Positions 6,372 to 13,640 of a DNA stretch of 13,873 nucleotides are shown here, one piece after another; positions within the stretch are counted from its first letter, which is position 1, and each line of letters begins with the position of its first letter. The stretch comes from Lentisphaerota bacterium. Lineage in GTDB: Bacteria; Verrucomicrobiota; Kiritimatiellia; RFP12; UBA1067. Position numbers and translations under genes: made by a program. A model generated the notes under the pieces. That model was not told where the DNA came from. It made no database searches and was given only the letters and a program-made list of their open reading frames with translations. Location: contig JALHET010000074.1 of NCBI GenBank assembly GCA_022839525.1, forward strand, positions 1 through 13,873. The letters run 5' to 3'.

Positions 6372-7676
6372 ATGAAGCAGATCGGTGTAGGGCTTATCGG
6401 GTTCGGGACCGTGGGCGCGGGCGTCGTGGACGGCCTGCAGCGCAACCGCAAGGTGATGGCGCAGCGGTTGGGCGTTGAGACTGTGCTTAAGCGTATCGCG
6501 GATGTCGACATCACGGCGGATCGCGGCGTGAAAGTCGATCCCGCGCTGTTGACGACCGACGCGATGGCGGTGATCAACGACCCCGACATCAAGATCGTCG
6601 TGGAACTCATCGGCGGGACAGGCGTGGCCAAAACCTTTGTTCTCGCCGCGCTGAACGCGGGCAAGTCGGTGGTCACGGCGAACAAGAAACTCTTGGCCGA
6701 ATGCGGCGAGGAGATTTTCGGGACGGCCGAGCGCAACGGCGTGGACATCTATTTCGGCGCGAGCGTGGGCGGCGGCATCCCGATCATCCGCGTGTTGCGC
6801 GAGGGGCTGGCGGGCAACGAGATCCAGAGCATCCACGGCATCCTGAACGGCACCTGCAACTATATCCTGACGCGCATGGAGAACGAGGGTCTGGCGTTCG
6901 ACAAGGTCTTGAAGGCCGCGCAGAAGGCCGGGTATGCGGAGGCCGAGCCGAGCCTGGACATTGACGGGATCGACACGGCGCACAAGGCGATCCTTCTGGC
7001 GTCGCTGGCATACGGGTTCCACGTGCCGATGGATCAGGTCTTGGTCGAGGGCATCCGCAACGTGTCGGCCATGGACGTGAAGTTCGCCGCGGAGTTCGGG
7101 TACCGCATCAAGCTGTTGGCGGTGGTGCGGCGCGAGGGCGACGAGATCGAGGTGCGCGTGCATCCCACGCTGGTGCCGCTGGGGCACATGCTGGCCTCGG
7201 TCAGCAACGTGTTCAACGCGGCGATGGTGCGCGGAGACCTGAGCGGCGACACGCTCTACTACGGGCGCGGCGCCGGGCGTGAGCCCACGGCCAGCACGGT
7301 GATCGGCGACATCGGCGACATCGCGCGCAACCTGATGGCGGGCAAGTCGCGGTACCGGCGCGGCGTATGCCTGACGGGTGACGGCAAGCTGCGCATGCGT
7401 GCGGCGGGGGATGTCATGAGCCGCTATTACGTGCGGCTGATGGTGGTCGACAAGGCCGGCGCCTTGGGCGTGATCACCACGGTTTTGGGTAGGCACGGGG
7501 TCAGCATTCTGGCGGCGACGCAGAAGGCGCCTCCCGGGGAACTGGAGAGTGCGGGGTATGTGCCGGTGGTGATCCTGACGCATACGGCCAAGGGTGAGGG
7601 GATCGACGCGGCCTTAAGCGAGATCCGTGCCGCGGGCGTGCTGAACAAGGAGCCGGTGAAAATCCGGATGATCTAG
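6372..7676 (+). CDS. hom: Homoserine dehydrogenase with C-terminal ACT domain
   Basis: Hom reduces aspartate 4-semialdehyde to homoserine with NAD(P)H, the branch point to threonine, methionine and isoleucine. From ATG 6372 the protein has 434 residues, typical of the monofunctional ACT-bearing type. The Rossmann loop GFGTVG is at 10-15, VVTANKKLLAE (100-110) follows, the substrate region holds NGTCNYIL (159-166), and the family signature runs from AGYAEAEPSL to DTAHK (186-205). By position, Glu190, Asp196, Asp201 and Lys205 correspond to the catalytic/substrate residues known in the yeast enzyme. The ACT domain (about 355-434, VRLMVVDKAGALGVITTVL) suggests threonine feedback. AAGGAGG ends only two bases before the ATG, unusually close; an upstream in-frame TTG (6342) adds ten non-family residues and lacks a Shine-Dalgarno. 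Confidence 0.95.
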   Translation: MKQIGVGLIGFGTVGAGVVDGLQRNRKVMAQRLGVETVLKRIADVDITADRGVKVDPALLTTDAMAVINDPDIKIVVELIGGTGVAKTFVLAALNAGKSVVTANKKLLAECGEEIFGTAERNGVDIYFGASVGGGIPIIRVLREGLAGNEIQSIHGILNGTCNYILTRMENEGLAFDKVLKAAQKAGYAEAEPSLDIDGIDTAHKAILLASLAYGFHVPMDQVLVEGIRNVSAMDVKFAAEFGYRIKLLAVVRREGDEIEVRVHPTLVPLGHMLASVSNVFNAAMVRGDLSGDTLYYGRGAGREPTASTVIGDIGDIARNLMAGKSRYRRGVCLTGDGKLRMRAAGDVMSRYYVRLMVVDKAGALGVITTVLGRHGVSILAATQKAPPGELESAGYVPVVILTHTAKGEGIDAALSEIRAAGVLNKEPVKIRMI

Positions 7677-7678
7677 AC

Positions 7679-8653
7679 ATGAGCAGGAAAAACGTAAATG
7701 AGAGCGTGCCTGCCGTCCTGCGTCTCTGCCTCGTGCTGGCGGCGCTCGCGCGGGCGGCGGCGGGGTTTCCCCCTCCGGGATTCGCGGGCGAGCCGCAAAA
7801 CAAGACGGATCTGGCGCTGGCGTACGAGCGGGAGCAGGCGTCGGGCATCGGGCTGTTCTTCCCCGTGACGAACCGCGCCCTCACGGTGTGGGGCGGGGCG
7901 GTCGACCGGACGGCGGCCTTCACGAACGGATTCGGCGCGGGGTTCCTGGGGGGGCTCACGGCGACGAATTTCGGCGGGGTCGAGATCTTTCCCGTCACGC
8001 TGCGCACGGACGACGCGAGCGGCGTCATCGGCTTTTACAACGCGGGCGGCTCCCTGTTCGACACGCAGCCGCCGCTGTCCGGCGCGGGCTACACCCCGGA
8101 CTGGATCGCGGAGCTGCACGGCGTGCCGGACGCGCCGACGAACGGCGTCTCCCAGTCCGCGCTGGACTACACGCGCCTGCTGCTGCTGCCGTCGCATGTC
8201 GAGATGGAGTGGCATTTCGTCGACGCGGCCAACCTCGGCGCCTATGCGGAGGCGCGGCAGGGTTTCTGGAACCCGCCGGGCGGAGGCGGGCCGGACGGGA
8301 CGAACGGGCTGCGGTTCACGGGCATCCGGGTGGACTCCAACGCCGTGCAGCTCGCCCTGGCGTGGCCGGACGGCCATCCGCTGCCGGGGAACCGGCTGGA
8401 CATCCTCTGCGCGCCGCGCCTCGACGCGACGAACGCGGCGGGCGGCACCGCGTGGCCCGGGGAACCGGCTGGACATCCTCTGCGCGCCGCGCCTCGACGC
8501 GACGAACGCGGCGGGCGGCACCGCGTGGCATCCGCTGGCGCGGATCCCGGCCGAGCCGTCCGCGGGCTCCGCATCCAACTCGATTCCGTTGAACCTGCTC
8601 CCCCCCGCGCAGGAGGAGGATCCCGAAGGGCCGGCCGTCACGAACACGGTTGA
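7679..8653 (+). CDS. N-terminal fragment of the giant exported protein
   Basis: The frame encodes 324 residues. Residues 1-29 form a signal peptide: a basic start, LRLCLVLAALA core, then ARAAAG as the cleavage region. Residues 30 to about 259 form a domain I do not recognise, with many aromatic beta-like segments (IGLFFPVTNRALTVWGGAV, LLLLPSHVEMEWHFVDAANL) and recurrent T-N-G/T-N-F turns. The frame passes through copy 1 of the 73-bp repeat correctly, then reads copy 2 out of frame. The last ~65 residues are therefore Arg/Gly-rich nonsense ending at TGA 8651-8653. ATG 7679 is two bases after the hom stop with a poor ribosome-binding site; an in-frame GTG at 7706 would still leave a signal peptide. 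Confidence 0.7.
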   Translation: MSRKNVNESVPAVLRLCLVLAALARAAAGFPPPGFAGEPQNKTDLALAYEREQASGIGLFFPVTNRALTVWGGAVDRTAAFTNGFGAGFLGGLTATNFGGVEIFPVTLRTDDASGVIGFYNAGGSLFDTQPPLSGAGYTPDWIAELHGVPDAPTNGVSQSALDYTRLLLLPSHVEMEWHFVDAANLGAYAEARQGFWNPPGGGGPDGTNGLRFTGIRVDSNAVQLALAWPDGHPLPGNRLDILCAPRLDATNAAGGTAWPGEPAGHPLRAAPRRDERGGRHRVASAGADPGRAVRGLRIQLDSVEPAPPRAGGGSRRAGRHEHG

Positions 8654-11600
8654 CTCGCTTTATGTCTCCGGCGTGGCCTACACAAACATTGCCGCACCGT
8701 TCAGTGCGGATGTCTCCGCCTCCGCGTTTTTCCGCGCCGCCCCGCTCATCGACGCGGACGGCGACGGCCTTTCCGACGCGATGGAGACATGGGTCTACCT
8801 CACCGACCCGGACGACGCCGACACGGACAACGACGGGTATCCCGACGGCGCGGAGGTCGCGCTGGGGCTGAATCCGCTCGACGGGAGCGACGGCCCCGGC
8901 GCCGACCCCGACGGCGACGGGCTTCCGAACGCCCTGGAGGCCGCGCTCGGGACGGATCCGCGCGACAGCGACAGCGACGGCGACGGCCTCACGGACGGGG
9001 AGGAATACGGCCCGCCGTCGGTCGCGGCGACGGCCTTCCGGTGGTTCGACGCGTCGGGCGGGACGGACCTGGCCGCGCGGTTCGCGTCCGACATGGACGG
9101 GGGCTGCGCGGAGGGGCCGCTCCCGTTCCCGCTCTTCTTCGGGGGGCGGGCCCTGACCAACCTGTCGGCCAACGCGAACGGGATCGCCGGGTTTTTCCCG
9201 GGGGCCGGGACGGTCGGCGCCGGGCGGCACGCCAATGGCGACATGGGCGATGCGTACATGCCGTCCGGCTGCGGCCTGCTCGCCGCCGGGTTCTGGGACG
9301 ACCTGCGCCTCTACCCCGCAGTCCTCGGTTCCGCCGTCACGCTGGCGGATGTCACGACAAACGGCCACCGCCACTGCGTCGTCGAATACAAAAACGCGGG
9401 CTTCTGGTCCGGCGGCGCGACCACGAACAACCTCGTCTCGTTCCAGCTTGTCTTCGAGGAGGGCGTTTCGAACCGCTTCCGCGTGTTCTACCGGAACGCC
9501 AGCGGCTATGGCGACGGGCGCTCGGCCACGCTGGGGGCGCGGACGGTCCCTCAGGCGCTCCAGTTTTCACGCGACACAGCGTCCGTCGCGGACGGCCTCG
9601 CGCTGGAATACCGCTTCGGGATCGGCACCGGCCCGCTCGACCCCGACACCGACAACGACGGGCTGGACGACGGCGGGGAGCTTGCCCTCGGCACCGACCC
9701 GTTTGGTTACGACACCGACGGCGACGGTCTTAGGGACGGCGACGAGGCGGATGCCGGCACCGACCCGCTCGACCCCGACACCGACGGCGACGGGCTGAAC
9801 GATGGATGGGAGTTCTGGCGGATGCCGGAGTTCGACCCGCTCGACCCGTCCGACGGCCTCTCGGACAACGACGGCGACGGCCTCTCCTTCGCGGAGGAAT
9901 ATCTCGGGACACGCGGGTACGCCTCCGACCCCAACGACTGGGACACGGACGGCGACGGGTTGAACGACAGCGCGGAGGCCGCGCTCGGGACCGATCCCTA
10001 CCGCCGCGATTCGGACTGGGACGGGCTGGACGACGGCGGGGAGATTCCCGCCGGAACGAATCCGCTGAAGGCCGACACCGACAATGACAACATGGACGAC
10101 GGGTGGGAGGCCGCGCACGGCTTCGACCCGCTCGACCCCGCCGACGGCCCCGCCGACGCCGACGGCGACGGGCTTTCCAACAGAGACGAGTTTTATAGAG
10201 GCACCGGCCCGCGCAACCCCGACACCGACGGCGACGGGCGCACGGACGGCGCGGAGGTCAACGGCACGCCGGATTCCGACCCGCTGGACCCCGACCCCGA
10301 CGGCGACGGGTTGAACGACAGCGCGGAGGCCGCGCGGGGCACCTCGCCCCGGAACAGGGACACGGACGGCGACGGCTGCCCGGACGGGTGGGAGGCCGCG
10401 CACGGCTTCGACCCGCTCGACGCCAGCGACCCCGATCCCGCCGCCGACCCCGACGGCGACCGCATCCCCAACCTGCGCGAGGCCGCGCTGGGCACCTCCC
10501 CGCACTCGGCGGACACCGACGGCGACGGCCTCGGCGACAACGGGGAGGCGGGGTGGACCGGCGCGGGGCTGCCGCCGCTGGCCGTCCCCGGCGGCACGGA
10601 CCTCCTCGCGCTGATGGACGACCCCGACTCCGGCCAGGCCGTCCTGCCGCTGCCGTTCCCGGTCGAGATCCAGGGCGCCGCCTGCTCCAACGTCCTTGTC
10701 AGGATCGACGGCGTCATTGAACTGGGCCAATCAGCCGCATACGGATACCTTTCGGACAGCGTCCTGCGGCTGGAAGCCTTCTATGACAACCTGAAGGCCT
10801 ATCCCGCCGGACTCGGCACATCGGTCACGCTCGCGGACATCTCGACCAACGGCGCGCGGTACTGCGTCATTGAATTCAGGAACATGGGGTTTTACTGGGG
10901 CGGCGCGACCACGAACAACCTCGTCTCGTTCCAGGCCGTTTTCCAAGAGGGCGTCCCTGACCGCGCCGACGTCGTCTTCCTCGCCGCCGCCGGGTACGGC
11001 GACGGGCGTTACGCACGGCTGGAGGCCCGCGCCCCGTACACCGCGCTCACGCATTCCAAGGATCAGCCCGCCGTCTTTCCCGGCCTCTCCGTCGCCTATC
11101 ATTTCGGCACCGGCACCAACCCGCTCCGCGCCGACAGCGACGGCGACGGGATAAGCGACGCCGCCGAGACCGCCGCCGGGCTCGACCCTCTCGCCCCGGA
11201 CACCGACGGCGACGGCCTTCCCGACGCCTTCGAATCCGCCAGCGGCATGAGCCCGCTCGTCAACAACGACACCGACGGCACCGCCGGCAACGGCGCGGGC
11301 GAAGACCCCGACGGCGACGGGCTGACGAATGCCGAAGAATGCCTGCACGGCACCGACCCCTTCAACCGCGACACCGACGGCGACGGCGTCTGGGACGGCG
11401 ACGAGGTGGCGCAGGGGTCCGACCCGCTCGACGGCTCGGACAACGGCATGCCGCCGCCCGACGGCTCGCTCATCGAAACCCCGTTCCACCTCTACGGCGA
11501 CTGGGCCGCATGGGAAATGACCGTCGAGGGCCTCTCCCCCGCCGACACCCGCGTCTTCAGGATCAGCACCGCCGAGCCCGGCGATTCCGCGACTTATCCC

Positions 11601-13640
11601 CGCAAGCTGCGCAAGGGCTGCTCCTACCGCGTCACGCTGTCCTGGCGCGGCTCCGGCGAACACCGCGACCCCTACTGGTACTGCTGGGAGGCGCAGATCG
11701 GCGGCATGCCGGACGAGGCGACCTTCCAGAGCTACAAAGCCCACCGCCTCGCGGGTGTCGCGGAGGTCACCGGCGGCGACGGCTGGCTGGCGGAGAATGC
11801 GGACGGGCTGCTCACCGCGCACGTCCACATGAAGGACGGCGGGGGCGGCAACGTCGCCGAAGGCAAAGAGGCCGTCATCCACGTCTTCGACTGCGGCCTT
11901 ATCCCCGACTACAACCGCGACCGGGTGATCTCCCCCGCCGAGCGTTCCGCCGAACCCCTGCGCATCTGGATCAACGACGACGCGGACGACGGCGACGTCG
12001 CGGAGGGCGAAAGCGACCTGCCCGGCCAGTCCTCCGGCTGGCGGGGCAAGGCCAACTTTAAAGACGAGACCGTCAACGGCCGCGCCGACCTGCTGGACTT
12101 CTTCCCCGTGTGGCTGGACATCGGCAGGTCGCTCGAAAAGATCGAGGAGCTGCTCGGTTCCGGCGGCAGGATCGAGATCAAGCTCCGCCACGCCGGGAAC
12201 GCGCTCGCCTACGTCCCGACCTCGCTCTCCACCAACGACGCCGGCGCCTTCCTCGTTTCGGACGTCGCGGGCCTCGCCTCCGCCGCCACGCGCAAGATCA
12301 CCGCCGCCGGCGTGGCGCTCCCCGGCACCTTCGTCGATGCCCTCCGCGCCGACCCGTCCAAGGGCGTCATCCTCATCGAGGGCCGCGCGGCGACCACCTC
12401 TCCCCTCGTCGCCGAGATCTGGCGCGACGGCAAGAAGATCGTCAAGATGGAACTCCCCCTGCGCGTCTCCGGCGTCGAGCAGATGTACCGCTGGATCAAC
12501 CTGCGCCCGGATGCCTCTTCCTACTATCCGTCGCGCACGGGCCAGCCGCCCAACCGCCCCGACTCCGAGACCATCGGCAAGACGGTGTTCCTGGCGCACG
12601 GGTTCCGTGTGTCCAGGGAGGAGGCGCGCGGCTGGGCGTCGGAGTGCTTCAAGCGGCTCTACCAGAGCGGCATGACGGCGCGGTTCTGCGGGGTGAGCTG
12701 GCATGCCGACGACGGCACGAAGGCGGACTACTACCTGAACGTGCAGAATGCCCGCGACACGGCGGCGCAGCTCGCGCCGCTCGTCAACGCCATGCCCGGC
12801 GGGAAAATCTGGATGGCGCACAGCCTCGGGAACATGCTCACGGGTTACGCCATCGCCGATTGCGGCATGAACGTGGACAAGTACTTCGCGCTCAACGCCG
12901 CCGTTCCCGCCGAGGCGTATGATGCCGCGACCGTGGACGAGCGCGACAGCCCGGACAACTACATGCAGCACTCCAACTGGCTGGGATACAGCAACCGCAC
13001 CTGGGCCAGCAGTTGGTACAAGCTCTTCCCGCAGGGCGACGACCGCTGGAAGCTGACCTGGCGCAGCCGCTTCACCAACGTCCTGGAGCGCACCCAGCTT
13101 TACAACTTCTGGTCGTCGGGCGACGAGGTGCTTGAGATCGCGACCGACGGGACTCCGCTGATTGTCGAGCTGTTAAACCCATGGGCGGATACCCGCCGCT
13201 ACATCTGGCACAAGCAGGAGCTCTACAAGGGGAGGAACATCGTCTACGGCACGGGCTGGGCCGGCTGGGGCTTCGAGTATCCCACCTGGCAGACGGCGGA
13301 CGGGGCCAATGCCTCAACCGACGCGACCCTGCGGCAGTATCCGATCTTCGAGCGCGACCCGGGGTTCATGTTCACCAACGTGATCACTCAGGCGCATGTT
13401 GACGACATACTCATCAAGGGCATCCCTGCGTTGTCATGGCCGTTGGGAAGCACCAACATTGCAACAATTGTTTCCAGTCGTAACATCGATATGAATATCG
13501 ATGTTCAACGCCCTAATGACTGGCCATGGGGCGGGGACAAATACAAAACGCGCTGGCTGCATAGCCAGTTGATCTACGTTGCGTATCATTATACGCATAA
13601 GCTCTACGAAAAATTCGTTAACCTCGGAGAACTGAAATGA
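8196..13640 (+). CDS. C-terminal frame of the giant protein: repeat stalk and hydrolase
   Basis: The frame is open for 1814 codons from about 8196, but its meaningful sequence begins only in copy 2 of the duplication (from 8457, P-G-N-R-L-D-I-L-C). Upstream of that it is an Arg-rich shadow of the N-terminal frame. From 8457 it runs through the end of the N-terminal domain, a short Ala/Phe linker (SASAFFRAAPLI), then the calcium-binding repeats, beta domains and hydrolase listed separately. No signal peptide or credible start is present in this frame, so it should not be exported by itself. Codon use differs along the gene: strongly C-ending in the repeats and linker (about 8700-12550), more G-ending in the hydrolase, and AT-rich at the end. 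Confidence 0.75.
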   Translation: MSRWSGISSTRPTSAPMRRRGRVSGTRRAEAGRTGRTGCGSRASGWTPTPCSSPWRGRTAIRCRGTGWTSSARRASTRRTRRAAPRGPGNRLDILCAPRLDATNAAGGTAWHPLARIPAEPSAGSASNSIPLNLLPPAQEEDPEGPAVTNTVDSLYVSGVAYTNIAAPFSADVSASAFFRAAPLIDADGDGLSDAMETWVYLTDPDDADTDNDGYPDGAEVALGLNPLDGSDGPGADPDGDGLPNALEAALGTDPRDSDSDGDGLTDGEEYGPPSVAATAFRWFDASGGTDLAARFASDMDGGCAEGPLPFPLFFGGRALTNLSANANGIAGFFPGAGTVGAGRHANGDMGDAYMPSGCGLLAAGFWDDLRLYPAVLGSAVTLADVTTNGHRHCVVEYKNAGFWSGGATTNNLVSFQLVFEEGVSNRFRVFYRNASGYGDGRSATLGARTVPQALQFSRDTASVADGLALEYRFGIGTGPLDPDTDNDGLDDGGELALGTDPFGYDTDGDGLRDGDEADAGTDPLDPDTDGDGLNDGWEFWRMPEFDPLDPSDGLSDNDGDGLSFAEEYLGTRGYASDPNDWDTDGDGLNDSAEAALGTDPYRRDSDWDGLDDGGEIPAGTNPLKADTDNDNMDDGWEAAHGFDPLDPADGPADADGDGLSNRDEFYRGTGPRNPDTDGDGRTDGAEVNGTPDSDPLDPDPDGDGLNDSAEAARGTSPRNRDTDGDGCPDGWEAAHGFDPLDASDPDPAADPDGDRIPNLREAALGTSPHSADTDGDGLGDNGEAGWTGAGLPPLAVPGGTDLLALMDDPDSGQAVLPLPFPVEIQGAACSNVLVRIDGVIELGQSAAYGYLSDSVLRLEAFYDNLKAYPAGLGTSVTLADISTNGARYCVIEFRNMGFYWGGATTNNLVSFQAVFQEGVPDRADVVFLAAAGYGDGRYARLEARAPYTALTHSKDQPAVFPGLSVAYHFGTGTNPLRADSDGDGISDAAETAAGLDPLAPDTDGDGLPDAFESASGMSPLVNNDTDGTAGNGAGEDPDGDGLTNAEECLHGTDPFNRDTDGDGVWDGDEVAQGSDPLDGSDNGMPPPDGSLIETPFHLYGDWAAWEMTVEGLSPADTRVFRISTAEPGDSATYPRKLRKGCSYRVTLSWRGSGEHRDPYWYCWEAQIGGMPDEATFQSYKAHRLAGVAEVTGGDGWLAENADGLLTAHVHMKDGGGGNVAEGKEAVIHVFDCGLIPDYNRDRVISPAERSAEPLRIWINDDADDGDVAEGESDLPGQSSGWRGKANFKDETVNGRADLLDFFPVWLDIGRSLEKIEELLGSGGRIEIKLRHAGNALAYVPTSLSTNDAGAFLVSDVAGLASAATRKITAAGVALPGTFVDALRADPSKGVILIEGRAATTSPLVAEIWRDGKKIVKMELPLRVSGVEQMYRWINLRPDASSYYPSRTGQPPNRPDSETIGKTVFLAHGFRVSREEARGWASECFKRLYQSGMTARFCGVSWHADDGTKADYYLNVQNARDTAAQLAPLVNAMPGGKIWMAHSLGNMLTGYAIADCGMNVDKYFALNAAVPAEAYDAATVDERDSPDNYMQHSNWLGYSNRTWASSWYKLFPQGDDRWKLTWRSRFTNVLERTQLYNFWSSGDEVLEIATDGTPLIVELLNPWADTRRYIWHKQELYKGRNIVYGTGWAGWGFEYPTWQTADGANASTDATLRQYPIFERDPGFMFTNVITQAHVDDILIKGIPALSWPLGSTNIATIVSSRNIDMNIDVQRPNDWPWGGDKYKTRWLHSQLIYVAYHYTHKLYEKFVNLGELK
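8384..8529 (+). repeat. Perfect 73-bp tandem duplication (two copies)
   Basis: Copy 1 is 8384-8456 and copy 2 is 8457-8529, identical at all 73 positions; the identity breaks exactly at both outer edges. Because 73 is 3x24+1, the extra copy shifts everything downstream by one base. Removing either copy restores the full-length frame. Confidence 0.97.
8751..9018 (+). repeat. Type-3-like calcium-binding repeats, array 1 (4 repeats)
   Basis: Four units of the D-x-D-x-D-G-x-x-D/N type, beginning DADGDGLSDAMET, ADTDNDGYPDGAEV, ADPDGDGLPNALEA and DSDGDGLTDGEEY. Each loop is followed by a G-T/L-x-P-L/R-D segment. In thrombospondin type-3 and related bacterial repeats the aspartates bind calcium and stiffen a stalk. 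Confidence 0.88.
9019..9636 (+). other. Beta-rich domain A (protein domain within the giant gene)
   Basis: About 205 residues between arrays 1 and 2. Recognisable steps: PLPFPLFFGGRALTNLSANA, a GFW-DDL-LYP turn, VTLADVTTNGHRHCVVEYKN, then a G-G-A-T-T-N-N-L-V-S-F-Q segment and AxGYGDGRxAxLxAR. The same order recurs in domain B, including 36 identical bases. Such domains sit in cell-surface proteins of the NIDO-like general type, but I cannot name the family with confidence. Confidence 0.6.
9639..10556 (+). repeat. Type-3-like calcium-binding repeats, array 2 (13 repeats)
   Basis: Thirteen consecutive units, mostly DTDGDGLxDGxE followed by xxGTDPxxP. Some are degenerate: DSDWDGLDD, DTDNDNMDD, DPDGDRIPN. 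Two pairs of exact DNA repeats lie inside: 39 bases (10098-10136 = 10383-10421) and 37 bases (9948-9984 = 10299-10335). These point to growth by duplication. Confidence 0.88.
10557..11128 (+). other. Beta-rich domain B, paralogue of domain A
   Basis: About 190 residues with the same run of motifs as domain A: LPLPFPVEIQGAACSNVLVR, FYDNLKAYPAGLGTSVTLAD, S-T-N-G-A-R-Y-C-V-I-E-F, G-G-A-T-T-N-N-L-V-S-F-Q, AAGYGDGRYARLEAR and YHFGTGTNPL. It is an internal duplication of domain A that has diverged in the first third. Confidence 0.6.
11132..11450 (+). repeat. Type-3-like calcium-binding repeats, array 3 (4 repeats)
   Basis: Units DSDGDGISDAAET, DTDGDGLPDAFES, DPDGDGLTNAEEC and DTDGDGVWDGDEV, with a longer N/G/E-rich spacer after the second. 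A Pro-rich hinge (GMPPPDGS) then leads to the linker module. Confidence 0.88.
11460..12560 (+). other. Linker module before the hydrolase
   Basis: It begins with a jelly-roll-like segment (FHLYGDWAAWEMTVEGL, YRVTLSWRGSGEH, WYCWEAQIGG). Then comes DYNRDRVISPAE from 11907, an EF-hand/dockerin-like loop lacking the usual glycine, followed by RIWINDDADDGDVAEG and TVNGRADLLDFFPVWLDI. The latter two look like a conserved acidic module of large exported proteins in this group (from memory, unverified). Function unknown. Confidence 0.5.
12570..13637 (+). other. C-terminal alpha/beta-hydrolase (lipase/esterase-like) domain
   Basis: TVFLAHGF holds the oxyanion-hole HGF (12597-12605) after a first strand. 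W-M-A-H-S-L-G-N is the nucleophile elbow with Ser at 12822-12824, of the lipase AHSLG form rather than strict G-x-S-x-G. NFWSSGDEVLE supplies the probable acid (Asp at 13122-13124), and RWLHSQLIYVAY the probable catalytic His (13560-13562). All three appear in the order and spacing expected. The substrate cannot be read from the sequence; lipid, polyester, glycoester or peptidoglycan-linked ester are all open. Confidence 0.72.

Larger units (their letters stand above)
7679..13640 (+). pseudogene. Giant exported calcium-binding-repeat/alpha-beta-hydrolase gene, frame broken by a 73-bp tandem duplication
   Basis: Two long frames form one gene. The first (from ATG 7679) encodes a signal peptide and N-terminal domain. 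The second holds the calcium-binding repeats and the C-terminal hydrolase. They switch frame at a perfect 73-bp tandem duplication (8384-8529). Deleting one copy joins them into about 1962 residues with a smooth passage ...LPGNRLDILC...GGTAWHPLARIP.... Predicted order: signal peptide (1-29), N-terminal domain, four repeats, beta domain A, thirteen repeats, beta domain B, four repeats, linker module, alpha/beta-hydrolase. The product should be secreted or surface-bound. The start is two bases after hom. As it stands the hydrolase would lack its signal peptide unless a frameshift or repeat contraction occurs; an assembly error is equally possible. Confidence 0.85.

Noticed and set aside
8456..8462. 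Programmed +1 frameshift as the main explanation of the frame change
   Set aside because: CCC-G could slip, but the exact 73-bp duplication explains the change fully. No stop codon or stimulatory structure is evident next to the site.
9600..11450. CRISPR-like array, because GACGGCGACGG-type strings recur many times
   Set aside because: Repeat and spacer lengths are irregular, everything is in one reading frame, and the repeats encode Asp-rich calcium loops.
10731..12971. 746-codon open frame on the minus strand opposite the giant gene
   Set aside because: Its composition (Val/Gly/Arg/Ala/His-rich) is what the complement of C-ending Asp/Gly/Ala codons gives, and the + strand shows clear domains. 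Similar long shadows lie at 9567-10730, 1893-3437, 6324-7583 and 7673-8647.
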